This document shows, one piece after another, positions 16,740 to 24,877 of a DNA stretch of 42,966 nt (position 1 is its first letter; the number at the start of each line of letters is the position of its first letter). The position numbers and the translations under genes are program-made. The stretch comes from Terriglobia bacterium (GTDB lineage Bacteria > Acidobacteriota > Terriglobia > UBA7540), in contig JAIQGA010000043.1 in assembly GCA_020072925.1 (NCBI GenBank), forward strand, positions 1-42,966, given 5' to 3'. Under the pieces are notes generated by a model that saw nothing but the letters and a program-made list of their open reading frames with translations, made no database searches and had not been told where the DNA came from.

Positions 16740-17282
16740 TTGCGTATGCGATACGTATTGATCGGCGGATTCCTTCTCAGTATCTTAGGCGTTGCTGTGG
16801 GCGCGCAAGATTCCACGCCGGTTGTCGAGGCGCGCGTGGTTACGGCGACGGATGCGGTCCATCCCAATTCTGTCGCGCGCATTGCGGTGATCGCGCAAGT
16901 GGCCTCCGGATATCACATTAACGATCATCACCCCACACTTGAATACTTGATTCCCACGGAATTGAAATTGGAGCCCACCAAGCAGGCAACGGTTAAAGAC
17001 GTGGTCTATCCGAAGGGGGAGATGAAGCGCTTCGCATTTTCCGATTCGCCGCTTTCCGTCTACCAGGGCACTGTGGTCATGGGCGCGGACCTCGAGATCG
17101 CCCGCGGGGTCCCGGCAGGAATGGTGACGCTTAAAGGGAAGCTCTCTTACCAGGCCTGCAATGATCACGCCTGCCTGCCGCCGGCAAACGTTCCGTTGAC
17201 TGTCAACTTGAAAGTCGTTCGCGCCGGAGTGCCATTGAAGCACATGCATGCCGATGTCTTCGACCGAATCCAATCCGAGTGA
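16740..17282 (+). CDS. Exported DsbD-alpha-like (DsbD N-terminal domain) protein
   Basis: A 180-aa exported protein. After a signal peptide (residues 5-22) the domain matches the N-terminal part of thiol:disulfide interchange protein DsbD: ASGYHINDHHP, FSVYQG-like SPLSVYQGTVVM, LKGKLSYQACNDHACLPP with the Cys pair C140/C145. In DsbD this domain passes electrons to periplasmic targets. TTG 16740 is chosen as start because AAGGAG lies 8 bases upstream; the ATG two codons later (16746) would place it 14 bases away. Its 3' end overlaps the next gene by 35 bp. Together with CcdA and the TlpA-like protein it supplies the pieces of a split DsbD-type relay. Confidence 0.83.
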   Translation: MRMRYVLIGGFLLSILGVAVGAQDSTPVVEARVVTATDAVHPNSVARIAVIAQVASGYHINDHHPTLEYLIPTELKLEPTKQATVKDVVYPKGEMKRFAFSDSPLSVYQGTVVMGADLEIARGVPAGMVTLKGKLSYQACNDHACLPPANVPLTVNLKVVRAGVPLKHMHADVFDRIQSE

Positions 17283-17685
17283 ACCTGGCCCGCCCGCGCC
17301 CCCGTCCGGCTCCGGACGCAGCGCGGTAGCTTGGGTCGTCGTTACGCTCGCTCTCCTGGCGGCTTTGGTCTGGGGGCTCACCCCGGCCCGGCTTTCGTTG
17401 AAGCCGGCGCCAATCCGCCTGGAGACGGCGGGTTGCCCGAAGATCGCCGGCGACTTTGTGCCCAGTGACTACACGGAAGTCCCGGGACTAAAATGGGATG
17501 GGCTTTCTTCTCAGCAGAAGAATTGCGTGCTGCTCAGGTTGAACATGGAGCCATGCTCCTGCGGCTGTAACGTGAGTATTGCGTCCTGCCTGCGCAACCA
17601 CCCGGAGTGCAAGACCTGCAAGGACCTGGCTCAAAAGATCCTTGCCGATGAACGCGGCGAAGGCCCTGCCCCCGTCGACAATTGA
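17248..17685 (+). CDS. Membrane-anchored Cys-rich protein with CxCGC motif
   Basis: A 145-aa protein of unknown function. Residues 1-24 are Pro/Ser-rich, 25-45 form one membrane segment, and the rest would face outward. Six Cys lie close together: C103, C105, C107 in EPCSCGCN, then C114, C121 and C124 in a CKTC pair. The same CxCGC pattern ends the TlpA-like protein at 15764-16672, so the two are probably functionally linked. A metal site or a substrate of the disulfide relay are both possible. It overlaps the upstream gene by 35 bp; ATG 17248 or ATG 17254 may be used. Confidence 0.75.
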   Translation: MPMSSTESNPSEPGPPAPPSGSGRSAVAWVVVTLALLAALVWGLTPARLSLKPAPIRLETAGCPKIAGDFVPSDYTEVPGLKWDGLSSQQKNCVLLRLNMEPCSCGCNVSIASCLRNHPECKTCKDLAQKILADERGEGPAPVDN

Positions 17686-17749
17686 AGACTGAATGGGAGA
17701 TTGCCCGAGTGCTGGATGCGCCCGGGAATCGACGCGGCCGGTTCGACCC

Positions 17750-18202
17750 ATGAAAATTGGTGTAGTTTCGGACACACACGGTTACTTCGAGCCGCGGCTC
17801 AATGACGTGCTGGCGGGCGTCGACGTCATCGTGCACGCCGGTGACGTGGGGACACTGGCCGTGCTGGACGAGCTCTCGCAAATTGCCCCGGTTCGCGCGG
17901 TGGCTGGAAACGTCGACCCGGCCCAGTTGGCTCTCCCGCCATCGTTGAAGCTGGAGGCGGAGAATATCCAGATCGAAGTCGCGCATCAGTTGCCGATCCC
18001 CCAGGGCGAGCTGGTCAAGTGGGCGGATGGCGACTTGCTTGAAAAGATGCACCCCGAGCGACGTGAGGCTTTCTTGAAGAGCTTCGATGACGCTACGCAA
18101 GTGATGGTCTTCGGGCACAGTCACCAACCTTGCCTCTTGACGCTGGGCCACCGACTCTTTCTCAATCCCGGCAGCGCGTGGTTGCCTGTGGGAGGACCGT
18201 AG
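17750..18202 (+). CDS. YfcE/MJ0936-type metallophosphoesterase
   Basis: A 150-aa calcineurin-like phosphoesterase of the YfcE/MJ0936 type. The metal-binding motifs are all present: DTHG near the N-terminus (IGVVSDTHG), HAGDVG, AGNVD, and GHSHQPCLL with a C-terminal LNPGS. Family members hydrolyse phosphodiesters on model substrates; the natural substrate is unknown. Start ATG 17750 is chosen because the conserved strand KIGVVSDTHG begins there; an in-frame ATG at 17693 would add 19 non-conserved residues. It lies 64 bp after the CxCGC gene and 2 bp before the small ORF at 18205. Confidence 0.88.
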   Translation: MKIGVVSDTHGYFEPRLNDVLAGVDVIVHAGDVGTLAVLDELSQIAPVRAVAGNVDPAQLALPPSLKLEAENIQIEVAHQLPIPQGELVKWADGDLLEKMHPERREAFLKSFDDATQVMVFGHSHQPCLLTLGHRLFLNPGSAWLPVGGP

Positions 18203-18204
18203 CG

Positions 18205-18339
18205 ATGTGGAAGGTGCTGAAGGTTCTGAAGACCGCGACGGAAGTGATCACCGTGGCGGGCGCCCTGCTCGCCGCCACGGTCGTTGCCATCGAGACCTAT
18301 CAAAAACTCTGCGAGAAAACGAAGGCCCGAAATTCCTAG
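18205..18339 (+). CDS. Possible 44-aa single-pass membrane protein
   Basis: A short frame starting WKVLKVLKTATEVITVAG, then a hydrophobic stretch (ALLAATVVAIETY) and a basic tail (KLCEKTKARNS). GGAGG lies about nine bases before ATG 18205 and the gap to the phosphoesterase stop is only 2 bp, so it looks translationally linked. No family is recognised. It may be a real small membrane protein or a chance frame; the ribosome site and tight spacing favour the former. Confidence 0.5.
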   Translation: MWKVLKVLKTATEVITVAGALLAATVVAIETYQKLCEKTKARNS

Positions 18340-18380
18340 GCGCCAACGCAGCACAACCAACTCTGGACGGATTCTACTCG

Positions 18381-18496
18381 GAGGGAACCGCTGGGATCTT
18401 TCGCTCCGCTTAGGATGACAAACGAAAGGCTCACGGCAGGTCGCGGTCGTGCGCCTGAGCAGAGCATGCCCTCAGCGAAGCGAAGGGATGCCCAGG
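18381..18496. repeat. REP-like palindromic sequences between two convergent genes
   Basis: Two hairpin-forming pieces lie here: tttcgctccgcttaggatg with a partly pairing 3' side (acaaacgaaa), and gcatgccctcagcgaagcga pairing through AGGGATGC on its 3' side. The first shares CGCT(T/A)AGGATGAC with 13728-13752. The block fills the gap between the small ORF at 18205 and the gltX stop and may also serve as a bidirectional terminator. Confidence 0.45.
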
Positions 18497-19996
18497 TTAC
18501 GGAGTAGCCCCTGCCCGGCCTGCCAGCCTGGCGCGCAAGAACTCCGCCGCACGGTGAAGGCGCGCGACGACGCGTTCCCGGCCCAGTTCCACCATCACTT
18601 CGAACAGGCCCGGCGCGACGGCCTGGCCCGTCAGCGCCACGCGCGTGGCATTGATTAACAATCCCGCCTTCACGTTTTTTTCCTCAGCCAGCCCGCGCAG
18701 ACATTGCTCGGTGGCCGCGAGCGTGAAGGGCTCAACGCGCGCCAGTCGCCCGCTGAGCGTCTCCAAAAGCTCCGGGAGCTGCGCGTCTTTCCAGAATTTC
18801 TTCTGCGCTTCCGGGTCGTACTCGAATTCGTCTGTGAAGAAGGCCCGAAAGGCGCCGGGAAAATCCTTCAGCGTCCGTGCGCGCGTCTGAAGCAGGCGCA
18901 CCGTATGCTTGAGCCCCTCCGTAGACTGACGATTGAGGACCGCCGGTTGCCGATTTCCGACCCCCGACACCCAACTCCCGATTCCCGCTTTCTCCAGTTC
19001 TTCCTCGACGAGCGGCAGCAACCGCTCCACCGGCAAGCTGCGCAAGTACTCGCTATTCATCCAAGCGAGTTTTTCCACGTCGAACACGGCATTCGATTTG
19101 GACACGGTTTCCAACTCGAAGGCCTGAATCATCTCCTCGAGAGGAAGGATTTCTTTTCCGGCCGGCGGCGTCCAACCCAGCAGGGCCAGGAAATTCACCA
19201 GAGCTTCCGGCAGCGTGCCCTGGTCGCGATAGGCGCCGACCGACGTGGCGCCGTGACGCTTCGAGAGGCGCTGCTTGTCAGGCCCCAGAATAAGCGGCAA
19301 GTGGGCGAAGACCGGCTCGGGTGCGCCGAGGGCGCGATACATCAGGAGTTGCTTGGGGGTGTTGGAGATGTGATCCGCGCCGCGAATCACGTGGGTCACG
19401 CGCATGTCGAGGTCGTCCGCCACGACGCCCAGGTGGTACGTGGGATGTCCGTCGGAGCGCAGCAACACAAAATCCTCCAGATCACGATGCTCCACCTCGA
19501 GGAGGCCGAAGACGCGGTCCTCAAAACTGGTCTGGCCGGACTCGGGCACGCGAAATCGAATCGCGTGCGGGCGGCCCTCGGCACGCCGTCGGGCGCGTTC
19601 CGCTTCGGTCAGGTTCCGGCAGGCGCCGTCGTATTTCCACGGCCGCTTTTGCGCTTCCGCCTGCGCGCGCTTGGCCTGAAGTTCTTCGGGTGAGCAAAAA
19701 CACGGGTAGGCGTGGCCGAGTCGCTCGAGCTCCGCAGCCATTTGACGATAGCGCTCCAGGCGTTGGGATTGATAAAACGGACCTTCGTCCCAGTTGAGCC
19801 CCAGCCACGTCATGCTGTCAAGGATCGCGGTGGTCAATTCCGGTTTCGAGCGGTCCACGTCCGTGTCCTCGATGCGGAGAATAAACACCCCGCGGTGATG
19901 CCGCGCGAATAACCAGTTGTAAAGCGCCGTCCGCGCCCCGCCCACGTGCAGGTACCCCGTCGGCGAAGGCGCAAATCGGACTCGGACTACTTCCAT
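18497..19996 (-). CDS. gltX: Glutamyl-tRNA synthetase
   Basis: This cytoplasmic enzyme charges tRNA-Glu (or also tRNA-Gln for later amidation). The 499-aa protein has RFAPSPTGYLHVGGARTALYNW with the HIGH-class motif at the N-terminus, CFCSPEE in the zinc-like region, HVIRGADHISNTPKQ, and KRLSKRHGA as the KMSKS motif, followed by an anticodon-binding C-terminal half. Start ATG 19996 is chosen because FAPSPTG follows within a few residues; an in-frame ATG 54 bases upstream adds a non-conserved tail. Residues about 335-358 (IGSWVSGVGNRQPAVLNRQS) look like foreign sequence encoded by a word-repeat insertion at 18921-18988. Confidence 0.95.
   Translation of the reverse strand: MEVVRVRFAPSPTGYLHVGGARTALYNWLFARHHRGVFILRIEDTDVDRSKPELTTAILDSMTWLGLNWDEGPFYQSQRLERYRQMAAELERLGHAYPCFCSPEELQAKRAQAEAQKRPWKYDGACRNLTEAERARRRAEGRPHAIRFRVPESGQTSFEDRVFGLLEVEHRDLEDFVLLRSDGHPTYHLGVVADDLDMRVTHVIRGADHISNTPKQLLMYRALGAPEPVFAHLPLILGPDKQRLSKRHGATSVGAYRDQGTLPEALVNFLALLGWTPPAGKEILPLEEMIQAFELETVSKSNAVFDVEKLAWMNSEYLRSLPVERLLPLVEEELEKAGIGSWVSGVGNRQPAVLNRQSTEGLKHTVRLLQTRARTLKDFPGAFRAFFTDEFEYDPEAQKKFWKDAQLPELLETLSGRLARVEPFTLAATEQCLRGLAEEKNVKAGLLINATRVALTGQAVAPGLFEVMVELGRERVVARLHRAAEFLRARLAGRAGATP
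18921..18988. repeat. Word repeat inside the gltX coding region
   Basis: On the gltX sense strand this reads as a chain of related words (gggaatcgggagttgggtg, then tcgggggtcggaaatcgg, then caaccggcggtcctcaatcg). It is of the same type as the intergenic element at 41210-41340 (gggactcgggattcgg). It stays in frame and encodes a Gly/Ser/Val/Asn/Arg-rich stretch in the linker ahead of the anticodon-binding domain. Confidence 0.6.
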
Positions 19997-20130
19997 AGGT
20001 TTCCCCACTTCCGCATGACGCGCGCCATCATCGAGGCGCCGCCAGCACACACAAAATCATCATGCTAAATGATTTGAGAGGAGATGGAAAGATGAAAGCC
20101 CAGCTTGGTTGAGCGAATTGATACATGCCG

Positions 20131-20538
20131 TCATGATTTCGGGAATTGACCTTCCAGAAACTGGCGCGCAGTGAGGATGCTGATTCCGTGGTAAGGGTGC
20201 ATCGAGAGCAGGTGTTGGTCGCCGGTCACGATGTACGCGGCCCGCACTTCGAGCGCACACTCCAGGACGCGATTGTCGTCCGGGTCGGGGCAGTCATTCA
20301 CGCGGGTTCGGGGCGTTACGCATCGGGCTAGCGACCACAGATAGTTCGTTGCCTTGGTCGTCGGTTCTTTGCTCCAAAGAAATTTTTCATGCAATACTCG
20401 GGCCACTTCCTTTTGGATGGGCGGGGAACAGTAAACATCGATGAAACTCTGCTCGGCGAGCTCAACGACCAGTCGCGGGTTGCCGCCGAACAGGAGTGCT
20501 GAAACGTAGATATTGCTGTCCAGCACGACGCGGGTCAT
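20131..20538 (-). CDS. PIN-domain toxin (VapC-like ribonuclease)
   Basis: A 135-aa PIN protein. Conserved acidic positions are visible: D5 in RVVLDSNIYVSALLFGG, E in SPPIQKEVARVL, and the C-terminal VNDCPDPDDNRVLECALEV with D residues followed by YIVTGDQHLL. PIN toxins of type II systems cleave tRNA or rRNA when not bound by antitoxin. The start ATG 20538 overlaps the antitoxin stop by ATGA, so the pair is co-translated. The target RNA cannot be predicted. The C-terminus runs to GQFPKS, typical of this PIN subfamily (COG1569-like). Confidence 0.88.
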   Translation of the reverse strand: MTRVVLDSNIYVSALLFGGNPRLVVELAEQSFIDVYCSPPIQKEVARVLHEKFLWSKEPTTKATNYLWSLARCVTPRTRVNDCPDPDDNRVLECALEVRAAYIVTGDQHLLSMHPYHGISILTARQFLEGQFPKS

Positions 20539-20807
20539 TTCCTGGGCCGTTTCCGGTGGCGTAACCTCTGCTCCTGCCGGTGTTCGTGGATTACTCGCAC
20601 TACATCTTCAGGCGTGTTGACGCCCACGCGGGCAGCCTTAGCTCGCCCATAGGCACGCATTTCATCCCACCAGGTCTGCCGTTCGTAGGTGCGAAGCGCC
20701 TCACGTACCAGTTCGCTCATGGTGCGATTTTCCCTCCTGGCAATCGCTTCGGCCCTGGAGAGCATTTCCGGTGGAAGGGTAATAGATAGCGTTTTTGTGG
20801 TTCGCAT
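20535..20807 (-). CDS. Ribbon-helix-helix antitoxin of the PIN toxin
   Basis: A 90-aa protein with an N-terminal CopG/Arc-type ribbon-helix-helix domain: RTTKTLSITLPPEML (the DNA-binding strand) followed by SRAEAIARRENRTMSELVREALRTYE. The C-terminal half (about 45-90) is charged and probably wraps around the toxin. Start ATG 20807 is chosen since the ribbon strand begins directly after it; the longer frame from 20864 runs through the operator. It shares an ATGA overlap with the toxin gene and very likely represses its own promoter at 20810-20842. Confidence 0.88.
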   Translation of the reverse strand: MRTTKTLSITLPPEMLSRAEAIARRENRTMSELVREALRTYERQTWWDEMRAYGRAKAARVGVNTPEDVVRVIHEHRQEQRLRHRKRPRK

Positions 20808-20809
20808 GC

Positions 20810-20842
20810 CGATATTATAGCGCAAGATTGCGCATGATATCG
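20810..20842 (-). promoter_or_regulatory. Palindromic operator overlapping the toxin-antitoxin promoter
   Basis: On the minus strand: CGATAT, cat, GCGCAA, tc, TTGCGC, tata, ATATCG. The inner and outer arms are both perfect inverted repeats, and a perfect TATAAT lies in the 3' half, about six bases before ATG 20807, so the transcript would have a very short leader. The arrangement fits autorepression by the RHH antitoxin. Confidence 0.7.
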
Positions 20843-20853
20843 CACGACTCCGC

Positions 20854-22068
20854 CTACTTCGCAAACCGCGTCGGCCGATAAGCCTCGAGGGGATGGGACG
20901 TGGTGCGGGTGAGCAGCAATTCGGAGATCACCTGTGCGGTTACGGGCGCGAGCAATATCCCATTGCGAAAATGCCCGGTCGCCAAAAGCAGGTTCTCGAT
21001 GGGGCTTTGGCCGAGGATGGGAAGATGGTCGGCAGTGTCGGGCCGTAGCCCGGCCCAGGCGCGTCGGAAGCGCAGGTCCTTCACCAATGGCGCGAGGCGC
21101 GTGGCGCCTGCGAGAAGCGACCTTAGTCCTTCGCCTGTCACCACCTTTTCGAAGCCGACGTATTCCGCCGTCGTGCCGACCACGACGCGCCGCTCGGGGC
21201 GAGGCACCAGGTAGTTGATTCCGGCCCGGACAACGAAAGGCAACTCGGCAGGCGCATCGAACTCGAGCATCTGGCCACGGCAGGGTTGCAGCGGCAGGTC
21301 CAGGCCTAGGGGCGTGGCAAGTTCGCCCGACCAGCAGCCTGCGCTCAGGATATAGCTTTCTGCAGAAAACCTCGTCGTCCTTCCATGCTCGCTGGAAGCG
21401 GCTTCCACGCTTTCCACGCGACTCCTGCGCACGTTGATTCTAGTGACGTTCCACCGACCTTCGACGCGCACGTTCAATCGCAAGCAGGATTCCACCAGCG
21501 CGCGCATGAGTCGCTGGTTATCCACCCAGTGATCGCCGGGGACGAACACTCCAACGCGCAGGTCGGCGGCGAGTCCGGGAAACCGCTGGGTGACTTCGGG
21601 TAGCTCCCATAGCTCGATGTGGAAACCCTGGCGCGTTTGCGTCAGGTGAAGTTCGCGCAGTTCTGTTTCCTGGTGTTCGTCGAGGGCGACAAGCAGCGAG
21701 CCGTCTCGCCGGTAACCAACCGACTGCTTGCTCATCTCTTCGATTTCGGCGACAAAGCGCGGGTAGAGGTCGCGGCTGGCGAAACAGAGGTCGGAGAATT
21801 CCTTCGGCTCGACCATCTCGCCTTGCGGCGCGAGCATGCCGGCGGCCGCCGCGCTCGCTTCGCAGCCCGGCTCGCCGCGGTCGAGCACCGTGACTTTCAG
21901 ACGCGCCTGCGCCAGCCGGAGCGCGATCGAGGCGCCGATGATTCCTCCGCCGATGATGACGACATCCGCGGTCTTTCGAGGACTCGTGCTCTGAGCCGCG
22001 CGCTTCACGGGCGGGGCGCTCGTGCTGCGTTTCATTCGCGTGCTTCGAGGACCTTTCTTCCGAGCCAT
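20854..22068 (-). CDS. thiO: FAD-dependent amino-acid oxidase, glycine oxidase (ThiO)-like
   Basis: A 404-aa flavoprotein of the DAO family. Residues 35-62 hold the FAD-binding Rossmann start (ADVVIIGGGIIGASIALRL) with the GGGIIG loop. The middle has the substrate region, and the C-terminus has YLVPRPERRVVVGTTAE, RAWAGLRPDTADHLPILG and TGHFRNGILLAPVTA, typical of ThiO. ThiO oxidises glycine to iminoglycine for the thiazole part of thiamine. No other thiamine gene is present in the window, so a general amino-acid oxidase role is possible. Start ATG 22068; the first 33 residues are a basic, Ser/Thr-rich extension of unclear use. Confidence 0.83.
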   Translation of the reverse strand: MARKKGPRSTRMKRSTSAPPVKRAAQSTSPRKTADVVIIGGGIIGASIALRLAQARLKVTVLDRGEPGCEASAAAAGMLAPQGEMVEPKEFSDLCFASRDLYPRFVAEIEEMSKQSVGYRRDGSLLVALDEHQETELRELHLTQTRQGFHIELWELPEVTQRFPGLAADLRVGVFVPGDHWVDNQRLMRALVESCLRLNVRVEGRWNVTRINVRRSRVESVEAASSEHGRTTRFSAESYILSAGCWSGELATPLGLDLPLQPCRGQMLEFDAPAELPFVVRAGINYLVPRPERRVVVGTTAEYVGFEKVVTGEGLRSLLAGATRLAPLVKDLRFRRAWAGLRPDTADHLPILGQSPIENLLLATGHFRNGILLAPVTAQVISELLLTRTTSHPLEAYRPTRFAK

Positions 22069-22179
22069 GCGCTCCAGTCTATCACGCCGCGAGACACTTC
22101 CGACCGCCCTCAAATTCACCTGTCCGCTTTCACAGAGGATTAATTCCAGATGACCGGCGGGTTCTGCGGCTTCTTGGTC

Positions 22180-22256
22180 GACTGAATCTGGGCTACCAGG
22201 CTTTCTGCTTTCTGTCGCCCGCGTACTGCCTTCTGCCGACTGTCTACTGTTTCCCC
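22180..22256. repeat. Word repeat of CTGC/CTACTG type at the 3' end of the HAD gene
   Basis: A chain reading ctttctgctttctgtcgccc, then gcgtactgccttctgccg, then actgtctactgtttccc. The stop codon of the minus-strand HAD gene (CTA at 22244-22246) lies inside the chain. No matching inverted arm was seen nearby. Confidence 0.55.
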
Positions 22257-22936
22257 GCGGTCCACAGCCCACGCAGGGTCTGGAGATTGACGGCCTCGAA
22301 CCCCGGCACAATGAGGTCGGCGTGCGTCTCGCGGCGGAGTTCGTCCATGGGGAAAGTCGTACCGAGGGCCACGCACTTCATGCCGGCGCGCTTGGCGGCT
22401 TCGACGCCCACGAAAGAGTCTTCAAAGGCCGCGCAACTTGCCGGGTCGGCGCCCAGTTTGCGCGCGGCAGTAAGGTAAATCTCAGGATCAGGCTTGGAGT
22501 GCGTGACTTCGTCGCCGCTGACCATCGTGCGAAAGTAAGAACGGAAGCCCACCGCGTTGACGACGAACTCGACGTTCTTGCACATCGCTGCGGAGGCAAC
22601 CGCCATGGGGATCCCCGCGGCGTGGCAGGTCGCGACCAGTTCGGTCAGGCCGGGCAGGGGCTTCGCGTGCGGGGCAAAAATCTTGCGGAATTTCGCTTCA
22701 AGTTCCTCGTTCAGGCGCTTCTTTTCTTCCGGGCCGAGTTGCGGGCCGAAGAAATATTGGAAGGCAAAGTCGTTTCGCAGACCGATGACTTGCTGGGGCA
22801 GTTCGGCTTCGTCGTAGCGAATCCCGCGCTCGTTCAACAGGTCTTTCCATTTCTGTAGATGATACGGATTGCTGTTCACGAGCACGCCGTCCATGTCGAA
22901 GATTATCGCGTGGGGTCTTGAATCCTTCGGTGTCAT
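22244..22936 (-). CDS. HAD-superfamily phosphatase (second copy)
   Basis: A 230-aa HAD hydrolase. Motif I is DMDGVLVNSNPYH, a helical cap follows (LLNERGIRYDEAELPQ), motif II is in MAVASAAMCKNV, and motifs III/IV are in THSKPDPEIYLTAA and CAAFEDSFVGVEAAKRAGM. It is similar in domain layout to the HAD protein at 12994-13719 but clearly diverged. Substrate unknown; beta-phosphoglucomutase-like enzymes act on hexose phosphates. Start ATG 22936 is supported by GGAGAG five bases upstream. The stop codon lies inside a word repeat (22180-22256). Confidence 0.87.
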   Translation of the reverse strand: MTPKDSRPHAIIFDMDGVLVNSNPYHLQKWKDLLNERGIRYDEAELPQQVIGLRNDFAFQYFFGPQLGPEEKKRLNEELEAKFRKIFAPHAKPLPGLTELVATCHAAGIPMAVASAAMCKNVEFVVNAVGFRSYFRTMVSGDEVTHSKPDPEIYLTAARKLGADPASCAAFEDSFVGVEAAKRAGMKCVALGTTFPMDELRRETHADLIVPGFEAVNLQTLRGLWTAGKQ

Positions 22937-22972
22937 TTCTCTCCAATCTGGTGAAGTCCGACCGCTTAGGAA

Positions 22973-23150
22973 AAAGTGACGAGTGATCAGTGACAAGTGA
23001 CGAGCCGGGAAAAAGCCTTCAGCCGTCAGCTATCAGCAGTCAGCAAGAAGCATGCGAGGTGTTGGTTGAAGGCCGAATACTTTTTGCTGATAGCCGATAG
23101 CTGATGGCTGACAGCTCATTTCTCGCTCGTCACGCATCACTTGTCACTTC
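22973..23150. repeat. Nested word-repeat inverted element between HAD gene and polX
   Basis: There are two nested pairs of arms. Outer: gtgacgagtgatcagtgac (22977 onward) against ctcgtcacgcatcacttgtc (23127 onward). Inner: cagccgtcagctatcagcag (about 23020-23045) against gctgatagccgatagctgat (about 23086-23106). The loop is about 40 bp of ordinary sequence. The polX stop codon (TCA at 23144-23146) lies in the outer right arm. Confidence 0.8.
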
Positions 23151-24877
23151 GGCAAAGCCCGCAGGCTCTTCAAGAGCTTCTCTGGCGGCAGGGTATTGAG
23201 CACGTCTTTCTTTTCCAGCCAGCCGCGCCGCGCGGTCATCACGCCGTAGCGCATGAGCTTGAGATGCTCGGGATGGTGCGCGTCGGTCGAGATGATGACC
23301 TTCATGCCGCGCTCGCGCGCCAGCTTCACGTGGCGGTCGCACAAGTCGAGCCGCTCGGGGTTGCCGTTCAGTTCCAGGATGACGCCCTGCTTCTGGGCTT
23401 CAGCGAAAACCTTTTCGAGATCGAAGCTGAACGGATCGCGCTTCAGAATCTGGCGCCCGGTCGGGTGACCCAGGATGCGGACGTAGGGATTGCGCAGCGC
23501 CTTGAGCAGGCGCTCGGTCATCTCCTCGGCGGGCATGGTCATTCGCGAGTGGACGCTGACCAGCACGATGTCCATCTGCCTGAGCAGTTCGTCGGAATAA
23601 TCGAGCCGCCCGTCACCGAGAATATCCACCTCCGCGCCCGCCCAGATCTCGATGCCTTGGACCTTCTTGCGCGCTGCGTGGATGCGCTTGATATGCTCGA
23701 CCGCGCGTTTTTCGTCGAGGCCGTTGGCAATCGTCACGGCCTTGGAATGGTCGGTGATGAGGATGTACTCGTACCCGAGTTGTTTCGCGGCCTCGGCCAT
23801 CTCCTCGACGCTCGACTGGCCGTCGGAAGCGGTGGTATGCATCTGGAGATCGCCCTTGATGTCGGCGAGCTCGACGAGCTTCGGCAGCTTGCCCTCTTCC
23901 GCCGCTTCGATTTCGCCCAGGTTCTCGCGCAGCTCAGGAGGAATCCACGGCAGCCCGAGCTTCTCGTAGACTTCTTCTTCCGTGCGGCTGGCGATGACCT
24001 TCTCGCCGTGGTAGAGGCCGTATTCACTCAGCTTCCAGCCTTTCTTCTTGGCGCGCTCGCGCAGGGCGACGTTGTGCTCTTTCGAGCCCGTGAAGTATTG
24101 CAGCGCGGCGCCGTATGCCGAGTGCTCGAGCAGGCGCACATCCACCTGCAGGTCGTTCTGGAGTTTCACGCTGACCTTGTCTTCGCCCTTCGCCAGGATT
24201 TGGCCGATGCCGGGATAGCTCGCGAAGTGGTCGGCGATGCCGGCGTGATCGCGCCCCGTGACCAGCAGGTCGAGGTCGCCCACCGTCTCGCGCCCGCGCC
24301 GCAACGAGCCCGCGGGAGTGATTTCTTCCACGCCCTTGAACTTGCGAAGGTATTCCGTCAACTCCTCCGCCGTCTCAGCGGCGGTGTCCAGTCGGAAGCG
24401 TCCGGAGGCGCGGCGGTAAACTTCGATGGCCTTCAGAATGTTCTCCTCGGACTTCACGCTCATGCCGGGGAGGTCTCGCAGCTTGCCCGCCTTCGCCGCG
24501 GCTTCGAGGTCGTCTACGGTTCTGATGTCCAGCTCCTTGTAAAAGAGCCGAACCTTCTGCGGGCCGACGGTCTGCAATTGCAGCAGGTCGAGAAGGCTCG
24601 CGGGGATTTTCGCAAGCTGCTCCTCGAGATACGTGAGCTTTCCGGTCTCGAGCAGTTCGCCGATCTTCTTGGCGAGGTCTTCGCCGACGCCGGGGACTTC
24701 CGTGAGCTTGCGCTTCGGGTCGCGAGCGATGTCCTCGAGGCGCTCGGGGAAACTTTCGATGGACCGCTTGGCGCGATCATACGCCGCGGCCTTGAAGGCC
24801 CACTTGGAGTCTTCTTGGAGAATCCTGACCAGGTTCGAAATCTTCTCAAAGACAGCGGCGATGTCGCGGTTCTCCAT
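23144..24877 (-). CDS. polX: DNA polymerase/3'-5' exonuclease PolX with PHP domain
   Basis: A 577-aa family-X polymerase for base-excision or gap repair. Residues 1-90 form the helical 8-kDa-like region with a helix-hairpin-helix ([18 protein letters not shown]); a second HhH lies near 100-150. The nucleotidyl-transfer site is [16 protein letters not shown], with D201 and D203. The C-terminal PHP domain (from about 345) carries metal ligands in [35 protein letters not shown] and [10 protein letters not shown] and probably gives 3'-5' exonuclease activity. GGGAGG lies six bases before ATG 24877. The stop codon sits in the arm of a word-repeat element. Confidence 0.95.
   Translation of the reverse strand: MENRDIAAVFEKISNLVRILQEDSKWAFKAAAYDRAKRSIESFPERLEDIARDPKRKLTEVPGVGEDLAKKIGELLETGKLTYLEEQLAKIPASLLDLLQLQTVGPQKVRLFYKELDIRTVDDLEAAAKAGKLRDLPGMSVKSEENILKAIEVYRRASGRFRLDTAAETAEELTEYLRKFKGVEEITPAGSLRRGRETVGDLDLLVTGRDHAGIADHFASYPGIGQILAKGEDKVSVKLQNDLQVDVRLLEHSAYGAALQYFTGSKEHNVALRERAKKKGWKLSEYGLYHGEKVIASRTEEEVYEKLGLPWIPPELRENLGEIEAAEEGKLPKLVELADIKGDLQMHTTASDGQSSVEEMAEAAKQLGYEYILITDHSKAVTIANGLDEKRAVEHIKRIHAARKKVQGIEIWAGAEVDILGDGRLDYSDELLRQMDIVLVSVHSRMTMPAEEMTERLLKALRNPYVRILGHPTGRQILKRDPFSFDLEKVFAEAQKQGVILELNGNPERLDLCDRHVKLARERGMKVIISTDAHHPEHLKLMRYGVMTARRGWLEKKDVLNTLPPEKLLKSLRALPK

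Noticed and set aside
22973-23150. CRISPR-like array
   Set aside because: The words are only 5-8 bases, vary from one to the next and have no constant-length spacers; the arms are inverted rather than direct repeats.
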